This document shows positions 44,592 to 53,211 of a stretch of DNA of 64,000 nucleotides, piece by piece. The position numbers and the translations under genes are program-made. This stretch comes from Gemmiger sp. An120 (GTDB lineage: Bacteria; Bacillota; Clostridia; Oscillospirales; Ruminococcaceae). The first letter of the stretch is position 1, and each line of letters starts with the position of its first letter. The stretch is taken from the NCBI RefSeq assembly GCF_002160955.1, contig NZ_NFLN01000001.1, forward strand, positions 124,001-188,000, written 5' to 3'. A model generated the notes under the pieces. The model did not search any database, was not told where the DNA came from, and worked only from the letters and a program-made list of their open reading frames with translations.

Positions 44592-45830
44592 AAATGACCC
44601 GCAAACTACTTCCCTTGTCACTCTATGACGGCCCCGGCATGGAAAGCTGGCTGGAATCCCGGGCCAATGAAGGGCTGTTTCCGGTGAAGCTGGGCTATTT
44701 TCAGGCAGTTTTTAGCCCGATCGGGGTGCCCGGCACCCGCTTCCGCCTGGTGGTCAAGGCGGGGAAAGAGGAGGAAATGCCCCGCAGGAGCGGGAGCTCT
44801 TTGAAGAAGCCGGCTGGCGGTATATCAGCTCTGTCTCCAGCGTGTACTATCTCTTTTGCGCCACCGACCCCAACGCCGCGGAAATCTATTCCGACCGGGA
44901 AAGCCGGGGAATCTCTTTGGAGCCAATCCGAAAGCGGATCATCTCCTGCCGGTGCAGGAGGTGGGCCGGTTATGCAATCCTGGCGGCGCTACTGGTCTGG
45001 GCGATGTTCTTTTACAGCAGCGAATATGACATTCAGTCTGACCGCGCCGCCCGGCTGCCGCTGCAGCTTCTGATTCTGTTCCGACCGAACGCTCTGCTGC
45101 TTGCGGCCTGTATGATTGGGATTTGGGTACAATCGGTTCAGGATAGCCGGCTGCTCCACCGCACCTACCAGGCCCTGATCCAGGGGCTTGCCCCGCCGTC
45201 CTCCAAAGGCCCCCGCAAAGCGATCCTGTGTCAGAAGGTGGTCTTTTTGGTATTGCTGGCATTGATGGTAGCATCCAGCGCTGCCCAGGTCTGGAGCCAG
45301 TGGGCCCGTTTTCCGCTGGAGGATGTTCCGGCAGATATGTCTCGCTGCAATCGCTGGAGCAGCAAACGGTTTTGCCTTGGGAGGAACTGCCGGACCAGCC
45401 TTCTTTGGATGGAAAAGCGGAGAACTATGCCCAGCTGGACTTCTCGCTTCTTGCGCCGGGCTGGTATACGGTGACCCAGAAAGGGTACAGCCCGCAGAGC
45501 GGTTCGCAGCCTAACTATTTTTCGCCAGACCCGGAAAACGGCGAGGCACGCTATGCGCCCAGCCTGGACGCGACCTATTTTGATCTGCTGATGCCGGCCC
45601 TTGCCCGCCCGGTGGCACAGGCACAGATGGACCTGTATCGCCTTGTAAATCTGAGATGGACGTATGAGGAAAGCGCCTGGCCCGGCCTGGATTTTGTGAT
45701 CCACGCCACCGAACCGGGCGGTGTCTGGCAGAGGCTTGCCATCGGAAAAGGCAGCCGTGTGGCAGTATTCCGCTACGCCGGGCAGGAGGATCTGAAAGCG
45801 CGCCTGCCGCTGCTGTCACAGACCCTGTGA
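44588..45830 (+). pseudogene. DUF2812 membrane protein with two frameshifts
   Basis: Three consecutive frames together give one DUF2812 protein. The first is LLPLSLYDGPGMESWLESRA (44588 to about 44780). The second is ERELFEEAGWRYISSVSSVY, with membrane helices AILAALLVWAMFFY and VVFLVLLALMVASS (to about 45335). The third is SLEQQTVLPWEELPDQPSL to the end at 45830. Each shift needs a single-base-type change. The gene is either broken or carries sequencing errors. An intact version would be a target or partner of the preceding PadR repressor. Confidence 0.8.
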
Positions 45831-45838
45831 AACCAAAC

Positions 45839-45880
45839 AAAAACAGGACGCCCCGCCTGTTGGCCGGGGCGTCCTGTTTT
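45839..45880. terminator. Bidirectional terminator at element edge
   Basis: A 16-bp stem (AAAACAGGACGCCCCG and complement, nine-base loop) with T-run lies between the DUF2812 gene and the recombinase. In the empty site it would lie directly after rlmD. Confidence 0.85.
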
Positions 45881-45897
45881 GATTTGAAATGAAATAT

Positions 45898-47571
45898 TTA
45901 TCGGGAAAGCAGAATCACCGTTTCGACTTGCTCTTTATCGTCCAAACTGATACTCGTATCTTCCTCAATGATCGGCAGCTTAAATTTAAAGGATTTCAAC
46001 CACTGCCCATTGGGCTGACGCTCCGGGTAAATCTGAATCTCAGAGATCAGCATCTCCATCAACTGACGCCGCTCCACATCGTTCATCACGCCATACAGCT
46101 TCTCAAAGTAAATCAGCACTTTATAGATATTGTCGCCGGTCAGCTTTTCTGCTTCAATGGCCTGCTTTTTAGCTCTGGCAGCAATCAGCGACGATTCTGT
46201 ATCTTCAATCTTATCATACATCCTGTAAAGGCGGTCATCAAGATCAGCCTTGCGCCGCACATAGTGCCGGTCATCCGGGTCGAGAGAGTCAATTTCTTCT
46301 GCCAGCTTTGATTTGATGGAATAGTGCTGGCGAAGCTGCTTTTCGTAATTTGCAATCTCCTGGTCAATGGCGGCAGTATCCACCTTCATGTTGATTTTTT
46401 CCTGCATCATGGCAGCAAACTTCGGATTGCTCACTAGCTTTACAATGACTTCTGCCACGGCATCGTCCAGCAGTTCTTCCCGAATCTGCTTCTTGTAATC
46501 GCACTTGTGCCCACGTATCATGGAGCGGTGCTTGCAACCGTAGTAGTAAAAATCCTTATACTTGGTGCCGTCCGCTTTGTGCTTGATGCTTTTGTTCCCA
46601 TACATTCCTGCCTCGCAGACAGGGCACTTTACAATGCCGGAAAGAAGATGTACATGCTCGTCCTTCCCGCGGTTGACGTGTTCATACTTTTTTGCTTGTG
46701 CCAGCAGCTTCACCTGCGCCGCTTGCCAGACTTCTTCTGAAACAATCGCTTCATGCTGCCCGTCTGCAAGCAAATAGTTGTCCTGCTCCACCAGTTTATA
46801 TTCGTATCTTGTGCCACGAACTTTTTCCGTCTTGCGTCGGCCATAGGCGATTTTCCCGCAGTACACCGGATTTTTCAAAATCAAGCGAATCAAATGTGCG
46901 TCAAACAGAGGATTCTTCCCATTCTGCCGGGGGATTTTGCGGATGCCATGGTTCTCCAGATATTTAGCGATTCCGTTTGCACCAATATCCGTATGTACAT
47001 ACTGGTCATAGATGACGCGGATCGCCTCCGCTTCTTCCTCGTTGATAATCAGTTTCCCATCCACCAGCTGATACCCATAGGGGGCAAAGCCACCGTTCCA
47101 GCGGCCCTCCCTTGCTTTTTGGATACGGCCCTCCATGGTTTGGACACGGATATTTTCGCGCTCAATCTCCGCCACAGCAGACAGGACGGAGATCATCAAT
47201 TTGCCCGCGTCTTTGGAAGAATCAATGCCGTCCTCCACACATACCAGATTGACGCCAAAATCCTGAATGACCTGAAGGGAAGAAAGCACGTCCGCCGCAT
47301 TTCTGCCGAAGCGGGACAATTTGAATACCAGAACATAGGACACGCCATCTTTTCCGGATTTGATGTCCTCCATCATCTGGCTGAATTGCGCCCGGCCTTC
47401 AATGGATTTTCCAGACTTTCCCGCGTCCTCATATTCACCGACGATCTCATAATCGTTATAGTCTGCGTAGGCTTTCATTTTGGCTTTCTGTGCATCCAGC
47501 GAATAGCCATCCACCTGCATAGCGGTGGAGACTCTGGTATAGGTGTAAACTTTTATCTTCTCTTTCTGCAT
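45898..47571 (-). CDS. Large serine recombinase of the rlmD element
   Basis: 557 residues: catalytic domain with nucleophile in YTYTRVSTAMQ, KLSRFGRNAADV and AEIERENIRVQT; recombinase domain NGGFAPYGYQLVDGKLIINE; zinc-ribbon domain CPVCEAGMYGN..YYGCKH; and a coiled-coil (about residues 400-475). The last residues are VETVILLSR, nearly the same as the RlmD end. I start at ATG 47571 because AGGAAG lies before it; ATG 47586 has none. The stop codon lies outside the attachment core, in host-derived DNA, so in the free circle the protein would end differently. Confidence 0.92.
   Translation of the reverse strand: MQKEKIKVYTYTRVSTAMQVDGYSLDAQKAKMKAYADYNDYEIVGEYEDAGKSGKSIEGRAQFSQMMEDIKSGKDGVSYVLVFKLSRFGRNAADVLSSLQVIQDFGVNLVCVEDGIDSSKDAGKLMISVLSAVAEIERENIRVQTMEGRIQKAREGRWNGGFAPYGYQLVDGKLIINEEEAEAIRVIYDQYVHTDIGANGIAKYLENHGIRKIPRQNGKNPLFDAHLIRLILKNPVYCGKIAYGRRKTEKVRGTRYEYKLVEQDNYLLADGQHEAIVSEEVWQAAQVKLLAQAKKYEHVNRGKDEHVHLLSGIVKCPVCEAGMYGNKSIKHKADGTKYKDFYYYGCKHRSMIRGHKCDYKKQIREELLDDAVAEVIVKLVSNPKFAAMMQEKINMKVDTAAIDQEIANYEKQLRQHYSIKSKLAEEIDSLDPDDRHYVRRKADLDDRLYRMYDKIEDTESSLIAARAKKQAIEAEKLTGDNIYKVLIYFEKLYGVMNDVERRQLMEMLISEIQIYPERQPNGQWLKSFKFKLPIIEEDTSISLDDKEQVETVILLSR
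45909..45930 (-). repeat. Attachment core, recombinase side
   Basis: The minus strand reads GTCGAAACGGTGATTCTG, coding VETVIL at the end of the recombinase. It aligns with the rlmD copy at 59876-59897 (GTGGAGACGGTAGTACTT), sharing ACGGT with the same reading phase. Confidence 0.6.
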
Positions 47572-47618
47572 CTTAATCTTCCTCATGTGGTGCCAATCGA
47601 AAAATTGGATTGGCTATT

Positions 47619-48671
47619 TTAACTTGGATTAGAAGTATCATCCTGCTTTTCCGCTTCCGTCTTGGCCGTTTTCCCCAACTGTTTGATGGTCTTCAGATAT
47701 TCTTCCTCGACAGGGGAAAGGGTTTGTGCTTGATAACGTTTATATTCTGCTTTCGCTTTTTCCATCGCCTGTGCATGACTGATTTTCCCTGCATGGGTCA
47801 ATACTTCTTCCCCAGTCGCCCGAAGAATGTTATCCAGCTGCTCCACATAATCACTCATATACATGGGCCGGTGACGAATGGCTTGCACCTCGGCAAAGTC
47901 GAAATAACCGGATACCATTTGATTCAGAACCCGCAGTTCTTCCTCCGTCAGATAATTCTTGGCAATCCCAATATCTTTTGCCGTGGGAAAATCCCCGGAA
48001 AAGGTGGTAAGCCCCATAAATGGCTTATCCGCATCGGCCCGCTCATAGATCACTTCCGCAGCCGTATGTCCATGCGCTGCACAATGAAGCTTGTTCTGCA
48101 CCATTTTGAAAAACGCAACAGATTCCGCACTTCTGGGGTTATAGTCCACGCTGGTGGCGTACAAGTCCAACACTTGACGATACATGACTTTTTCCGAAGA
48201 ACGAATGTCCCGAATCCGTTCCAGCAGTTCGCGCCAATAGTTGCCACCGCCCAAATTTTTTAGGCGCTCATCGTCCATCGTGAAGCCCTTGATCATATAT
48301 TCTTTTAGGCGCTCAGTGGCCCACCGGCGAAACTGGGTGGCAATCAAAGATTTTACTCTGTACCCCAAAGAAATGATCATGTCCAGATTATAGAAAGGCA
48401 GCTCTCTGGTTACTTGCCGGTTGCCCTCCATTCGAACCTGTCGGAATTTCCGACAGGTTGAAGTCTCATCCAGTTCGCCTTCTTCATAGATGTGGCCGAT
48501 ATGCTCCACAATGTTGCTTCTGGACGTATGGAACAGTTCCGCCATCTGCTGCTGTGTCAGCCAAACGGTTTCGTCCACAAACCGGCATTCTACCTTTGTA
48601 AGTCCATCTTCCGCCTGATAAATTACAATCTCACCCTGGCCCTGATTTGGTCTCATTTTATCTTCCGCCAT
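47619..48671 (-). CDS. RhuM family protein
   Basis: 350 residues matching the RhuM (virulence RhuM/Fic-associated) family: EIVIYQAEDGLTKVECRFVD, ETVWLTQQQMAELFHTSRSN, FYNLDMIISLGYRVKSLIAT and FRRWATERLKEYMIKGF. The family's biochemical role is not known, though it is frequent on mobile elements and next to toxin or restriction genes. Start ATG 48671 has GGGAG upstream. It lies directly before the recombinase on the same strand. Confidence 0.88.
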   Translation of the reverse strand: MAEDKMRPNQGQGEIVIYQAEDGLTKVECRFVDETVWLTQQQMAELFHTSRSNIVEHIGHIYEEGELDETSTCRKFRQVRMEGNRQVTRELPFYNLDMIISLGYRVKSLIATQFRRWATERLKEYMIKGFTMDDERLKNLGGGNYWRELLERIRDIRSSEKVMYRQVLDLYATSVDYNPRSAESVAFFKMVQNKLHCAAHGHTAAEVIYERADADKPFMGLTTFSGDFPTAKDIGIAKNYLTEEELRVLNQMVSGYFDFAEVQAIRHRPMYMSDYVEQLDNILRATGEEVLTHAGKISHAQAMEKAKAEYKRYQAQTLSPVEEEYLKTIKQLGKTAKTEAEKQDDTSNPS

Positions 48672-49129
48672 TTGTTCACGCTCCCATCTGATTCCGTTTT
48701 TATGTTCCAAGAGGACAGAGAGTAGACCCATCCTCTTGTTTGGACACTTATATCACGTTTATTATATCATGCAGCAATTTTGCTTTCAACTGCTTCCGCA
48801 TTGAACTCAGAGTCTTTTTTATTTACCTCCTGTTTTTGGGCGTAAAAAAAGGGCTCAACTTTTCAGTCAAGCCCCCGTGGGAAGTTCCTCCTTTCTCCGC
48901 CAAGATACAAAAATACCGCCCGTAGTCTCGTTTGGGCGGTACTTTTTGTAAGATTGGCAGTCCATTATTAAGTTTTTTATTATGTTCCCTTTGTACACCG
49001 TTGCAAGGGTTTCCACCGAGACATGTCTGGACTTTGTATATATGGTCGTTTTGTTCAAGATCCCTATCCCGGTGTTTCGATTAACCCTGCGTACCACTTC
49101 CCTTATGCTGTCGTAGCAATAACTTCCTC
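48672..49129. other. Intergenic with terminator
   Basis: A hairpin with arms AAATACCGCCC (48911-48921) and GGGCGGTACTTT (48934-48945) ends the leftward immunity cluster. A weaker stem (CAAGAGGA / TCCTCTTG, 48708-48738) lies before the RhuM gene. I see no gene here. Confidence 0.6.
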
Positions 49130-49642
49130 TCAGCGTGCCGACACAGCCCGTCCGGTATGCTCATAATACACAAGAACCGCAGTTCCATTTCCTGTCTGGC
49201 TCATCATCGTATAGTCATCTGCTGATATTTCCACACGGGTCCTTAATCCCTGAGAATCCGTCCCCATCAGATAATAATGATGCGAAAAAATGCTGGTATG
49301 CGCTTGTGTTTCACTTACTTCTATATCTGTCAGCGTGACCGTCTTCGTACCCGACGCCAGATCAGCGGCAAAATCCTTCGTAAACCACATGCAGACTGCC
49401 GCACAGAAAACCGCGATGATCACTCCTGCTGTTTTGTTACTTTTTTCCCCTGTTTTCCAGTTATGTATGACCCGCACGACCACATAGATGCACACGATCC
49501 ATATGACGGATATATTGCAGAATTCATCCAGTAACACCAGCTCTCCTGTCTTAGGCAGAAGCAGACCGGCAACTATGACCGCCAGTACAAGAACACAGAG
49601 AATGATCTCATATTTTGTTATTTTTCTTCTCACTTTGCTCAT
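49130..49642 (-). CDS. Membrane protein of immunity-like cluster
   Basis: This 170-residue protein has three membrane helices (about 12-30, 40-60 and 72-90) and a C-terminal beta-rich domain (TKTVTLTDIEVSETQAHTSI; HHYYLMGTDSQGLRTRVEIS). Its ATG overlaps the stop of the ankyrin gene (ATGA). It is the last of seven or eight leftward genes. No family recognised; the layout resembles membrane immunity proteins. Confidence 0.7.
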   Translation of the reverse strand: MSKVRRKITKYEIILCVLVLAVIVAGLLLPKTGELVLLDEFCNISVIWIVCIYVVVRVIHNWKTGEKSNKTAGVIIAVFCAAVCMWFTKDFAADLASGTKTVTLTDIEVSETQAHTSIFSHHYYLMGTDSQGLRTRVEISADDYTMMSQTGNGTAVLVYYEHTGRAVSAR

Positions 49643-50172
49643 GATTCGGTTCCTTCCATTAGACTTACAAGATCATTTCTCCATGAAAATTCCTTTGCAT
49701 AATCAATGCATGCTTTCCCAAAATTGTCTTTTTCATAGATATTTGAACCGTGATCTATTAAATATTGATATACCGGCATAGCCGTCTCTGTCGGCAGCTT
49801 TACAACAGTAATCGCATAATTAAGTGGAATTGCCCCATATTTGTCTTTGGCGTTTATGTCCACCCCAGCCTCAACCAGCAGCTGAGTTACTTTTAATATG
49901 TACTGTGGATCGGGCCTCATAACCGAAAAGTAAAATATATGCAGTGCATTTCTTTGATCTTTTGGACTTTTAAAGTTAACATCCGCCCCCTCAGATATTA
50001 AAAATCGAATCATCTTTATTTTTTCGTCTGTGTTGTGGTCATTGACAAACAGTAACTGAAACAAACTTAATCCTGTATACTTATGGAATAGATTCGGATC
50101 ACCTGTATAAAACTTCCGGAAGTCCGAATAAGTTGCGTCTCTTACCGCATCAAAAATGTCTGTAATCCTCAT
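49639..50172 (-). CDS. Ankyrin-repeat protein (probable immunity protein)
   Basis: This 177-residue protein has about three ankyrin-type units: IKMIRFLISEGADVNFKSPK, VTQLLVEAGVDINAKDKYGA and VYQYLIDHGSNIYEKDNFGK. AGGAGTG precedes the ATG at 50172. Ankyrin proteins of this size are a frequent class of immunity protein against polymorphic toxins. The surrounding DUF600-type and small unknown genes support that reading, but no toxin gene is present. Confidence 0.8.
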   Translation of the reverse strand: MRITDIFDAVRDATYSDFRKFYTGDPNLFHKYTGLSLFQLLFVNDHNTDEKIKMIRFLISEGADVNFKSPKDQRNALHIFYFSVMRPDPQYILKVTQLLVEAGVDINAKDKYGAIPLNYAITVVKLPTETAMPVYQYLIDHGSNIYEKDNFGKACIDYAKEFSWRNDLVSLMEGTES

Positions 50173-50193
50173 AAATCTCACTCCTAAAATCAC

Positions 50194-50523
50194 TCAATCT
50201 TGCTCAATAACTTTATCGTCCGTTTCCTGCAAATATCTTTCTGTATCGAAATGTGATTCAAGAATGTTTTTCAAGAATTCAGTTTCTACAACTCTGTCAT
50301 TCTCATACAGTACAATTTCCGCTCCTTTTTTCTGTAACTCATCAATCAGTTCATTCATATGCTGCAGTCCGTCTATGTTATCCAGACTGCATATATCAAT
50401 ATAGCCATTATTACTTAAGCATTCTTTTATTTCCATAAGGGAACGATTCAGCATTTTTCTGATCAAGGGAATATATTTCTTTTCATTCCCATCTTTAATA
50501 ACTTTAAACTTTATTTCACTCAT
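50194..50523 (-). CDS. Small protein with L7/L12-like fold
   Basis: This 109-residue protein has a pattern (EKKYIPLIRKMLNRSLMEIK, ELIDELQKKGAEIVLYENDR) that resembles the C-terminal domain of ribosomal protein L7/L12: helix with 'LxEIKECL', then 'L..LQKKGAEIVLYE'. This domain occurs in several small bacterial immunity-type and regulatory proteins. Its ATG overlaps the upstream TGA. The fold assignment is tentative. Confidence 0.6.
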   Translation of the reverse strand: MSEIKFKVIKDGNEKKYIPLIRKMLNRSLMEIKECLSNNGYIDICSLDNIDGLQHMNELIDELQKKGAEIVLYENDRVVETEFLKNILESHFDTERYLQETDDKVIEQD

Positions 50524-51335
50524 GATGTATTCTCCCGGTCTTTTTTCCACTGTTGCATCTTCTTTCTCGTTTTCTCATTCCACCATGCTTTTTCGTCAAC
50601 CTTTTTCAAATATGACGGCATTCTCTCGATACATTTCTTCCGCAATTCTCCTGCATCTTCTATAAGGTCTGCAAGAACTCTGCTCTCTTTCCTGGGTTCT
50701 TTTTCTTTCAGATATTCTGTGTAAATTACCCTGAATATACTGCTGAGTTCATCTGCCTTTTTCCTGTCTGTGCGTCCCGGGAAAATATGATAACAGGACC
50801 AGAGATATGCGTTAAGTTCCCGGATCTTCTGAACACTGACCTGAACTCCAAGGTCAATTTTTACCATATCACCGGTCGCATAAAGGAATATCAACGGTGT
50901 TGTGTCCCGATTCATTACACTGTAAGTTACTTCAGCCCCTCCTAAGATCACAAGTTCTTTCGGAACATATCTTCCATTAATCCGGAGCCAGTGCACACTT
51001 TCAGCAAAGTCTGTCCACCGCATTGATTCTGTCTTCAACTCAGTGATCGTCTCAAAATTTTCTTGTTCGATCAGCTCCTCCTGCTCTTCTTTTGTAAACC
51101 GCCTGTTCAGAGCGGGCAGACTCTGGTATGTTGTTCTATAATATCGGAGCAGGCGCGGCAGCGTCAGGACTGCGCCCGCCAATGCAAGAACACACGCTGC
51201 CAGCGACGGAATATTCTCCGGGCGCGCCAGTATCCCGGCGAAGCCTGCGAGCGCCAGCATTCCCCATGCACACAGGGCAAGGTTTTTCTTAATGGGGTAT
51301 CCTCTCCGCCATTCTGTTTTTCTCAACTGTTTCAT
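50520..51335 (-). CDS. Membrane protein, immunity-like cluster
   Basis: This 271-residue protein has two close membrane helices (about 18-38 and 43-62, ALCAWGMLALAGFAGIL) followed by a cytoplasmic domain of about 200 residues with a charged, Lys-rich C-terminus (KAWWNEKTRKKMQQWKKDRE). Its ATG overlaps the previous stop (TAATG). Family not recognised. It is similar in layout to YcxB-like proteins, but I cannot confirm that. Confidence 0.7.
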   Translation of the reverse strand: MKQLRKTEWRRGYPIKKNLALCAWGMLALAGFAGILARPENIPSLAACVLALAGAVLTLPRLLRYYRTTYQSLPALNRRFTKEEQEELIEQENFETITELKTESMRWTDFAESVHWLRINGRYVPKELVILGGAEVTYSVMNRDTTPLIFLYATGDMVKIDLGVQVSVQKIRELNAYLWSCYHIFPGRTDRKKADELSSIFRVIYTEYLKEKEPRKESRVLADLIEDAGELRKKCIERMPSYLKKVDEKAWWNEKTRKKMQQWKKDRENTS

Positions 51336-51592
51336 TATTTTTCCGCTGTCAGCTTCGCGATTTTATCTATCTCAAAAAGTACAGGACTTTGATAATCCGT
51401 CGTTTCGTCAGCAAAGCACCGCGCTATGCTGTTCCAGTGGATATCCGGGAGTTCATTAACATTATCGCAGGATATGATCTGCTGCATAACGTCGTATATT
51501 TTTTTGATTATTCCCGAATACTGTAACTGCATACTATAATCGGAACAGAGTATCTGTATGACTTTTTCACAATGCTGTTTTATCTCTTCCAT
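51335..51592 (-). CDS. Small helical protein, immunity-like cluster
   Basis: This 85-residue acidic, helical protein (MEEIKQHCEKVIQILCSDYS) has no membrane segment. It begins inside the last codons of the DUF600-type gene and its stop overlaps the next start, so it is embedded in a coupled series. Family not recognised; size and place fit an immunity protein. Confidence 0.6.
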   Translation of the reverse strand: MEEIKQHCEKVIQILCSDYSMQLQYSGIIKKIYDVMQQIISCDNVNELPDIHWNSIARCFADETTDYQSPVLFEIDKIAKLTAEK

Positions 51593-52011
51593 GTGCTTTG
51601 GCGAACCTCATCTAACCACTTCATAAAAATCTCGCTTGAATCTATCCCCGTCTTTGCGGAACAGATACTTTCATACTTATATTCCGTGTCTATTTTACCG
51701 CTTTTACAGTCATAGATTATTTTTAATTCTGTGGGGACAGGTTTTCCGTAATGTATGCATATTTGTCTTATCTTCTCCAGATCTGATTCTCCAAGATCCA
51801 GAAAATCCCATATCGCGTCCGGATCGGCAGCTATATTATTTGTTGTTTTAATCTGACCGTCAATGTTGAAAAATGCATTGAAAGAAATACTGCTTTCTTC
51901 GATGGAGCCATAAGCATAAACCTTATCTGCCCTGTTGCCCGCGAATTCGACGCATAGTGCAACAATCCGCGACTGGGCCTCCATAAATTCATCTTCAAAT
52001 ACTCTGTCCAT
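51580..52011 (-). CDS. DUF600/YezG-type immunity protein
   Basis: This 143-residue protein has VYAYGSIEESSISFNAFFNI and KPVPTELKIIYDCKSGKIDT, then EYKYESIC and FMKWLDEV at the end. This is the pattern of YezG-like DUF600 proteins, which protect against LXG-family toxins such as YeeF. AAAGGAGG precedes the ATG. No LXG toxin is found in the element, so it would be an orphan immunity gene, possibly protecting against neighbours. Confidence 0.75.
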   Translation of the reverse strand: MDRVFEDEFMEAQSRIVALCVEFAGNRADKVYAYGSIEESSISFNAFFNIDGQIKTTNNIAADPDAIWDFLDLGESDLEKIRQICIHYGKPVPTELKIIYDCKSGKIDTEYKYESICSAKTGIDSSEIFMKWLDEVRQSTWKR

Positions 52012-52044
52012 AGCCTCCTCCTTTGAAACAATACTTATTTTCCC

Positions 52045-53193
52045 CTAACTTCCGCTGTATTCTCCTGACAGGAGCATATCCCTCACTTCATCGTACTCGT
52101 CCGGCAGCGCCTGCGACAACAAGCCGGACGCTTCTACACGGAAGACCGTTCCGTCATCATATAATACAGCCAGCACCATATGCTGGGGATCTGTGATTTC
52201 CTCTTCACCCGTTCCGGATTCCCAGTCAAAAACACCATACTTGTCTAACGCCTCAACAATCTGCTGTCCATCCGCATAATATCCGCCCTGTACCTGGTGG
52301 AGATCATCAAAAAGATACGCATCCGACGTTCGATATCTTTTACTGTCCAACAGATCATAGTATACACATTCTGTACTTGTGTTCTTATTTTCCATAAAAG
52401 CGACAGCATATACATTTTCCGTAAAGTCAGATGTGCGTTCTTCTATGCCGTCTTCAAGGAGATAACTTACATCATACATGCCGAATTTGCGTTCCGGTTC
52501 GTATTCTTCCAGGAGCAAAGGTATGTTGAGCGTATCCACATCTTCTGTCGTGATGTCAAAATCCTCAATAAACTGTTCCAGATCAACTTTGCTGTACTGT
52601 TCTTTTGTAAGTCCTGCCGCCCGGATCAGTTCTTCCGGAGTGATCAGCCTCTGTTCCGAATACGTCTCTTCCCCGGTTTCTGTCACATAGATACCCGGTT
52701 TCTGATCCAGACTCCAGAGAAATTCATCCTTGTTAAAAGTTTCTTCCGTAGTGATCTCTATCGCAGTAAGCCCTTCTTTATCCGGTTCTTCTCTGTAAAA
52801 AGGAATATAAATATATGCGATTTCATATTGTGCTTCATCTGTAATAACCGAATAGTGCCCTCTCAATTCCCGCCATGTTATTTTTCCGTGTTCACTTTTT
52901 TCATGGGAACTTGCATTTCCTTTCCAGCTTTTGCATTCGCCCTGAAAAAACTCTATGAATTCTTCCGCCTGTTCCGTTAAGTTTAACGTACTTTCCCCGG
53001 CATACTGCGAAAATAATCCCGTCAGCGCTTTTGCATCTTCCTTCTCTGCGCACCTGATAATGTTTTCTATCATTTCATCCGCCAATTCTTCATCAGAACG
53101 ATATGCATTGGATGATCCCCGCTTGAAAACGATGCATCCGCTCAAACTGCATACAAGGGCGCAGCATACGATAAGCAGTAATACCTTCCTCAT
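52045..53193 (-). CDS. DUF5104-type lipoprotein
   Basis: This 382-residue protein has lipoprotein signal LLLIVCCALVCSLSGC (lipobox LSGC). The N-terminal 130 residues (DEELADEMIENIIRCAEKED, FSQYAGESTLNLTEQAEEFI, IAYIYIPFYREEPDKEGLTA) fit the DUF5104 family, and a second domain of about 200 acidic residues follows. It sits on the outer face of the membrane. AAGGAAG precedes the ATG. Its function is unknown; it shares the cluster with immunity-type genes. Confidence 0.75.
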   Translation of the reverse strand: MRKVLLLIVCCALVCSLSGCIVFKRGSSNAYRSDEELADEMIENIIRCAEKEDAKALTGLFSQYAGESTLNLTEQAEEFIEFFQGECKSWKGNASSHEKSEHGKITWRELRGHYSVITDEAQYEIAYIYIPFYREEPDKEGLTAIEITTEETFNKDEFLWSLDQKPGIYVTETGEETYSEQRLITPEELIRAAGLTKEQYSKVDLEQFIEDFDITTEDVDTLNIPLLLEEYEPERKFGMYDVSYLLEDGIEERTSDFTENVYAVAFMENKNTSTECVYYDLLDSKRYRTSDAYLFDDLHQVQGGYYADGQQIVEALDKYGVFDWESGTGEEEITDPQHMVLAVLYDDGTVFRVEASGLLSQALPDEYDEVRDMLLSGEYSGS

Positions 53194-53211
53194 AAATTCT
53201 CTTCCTTTCAG

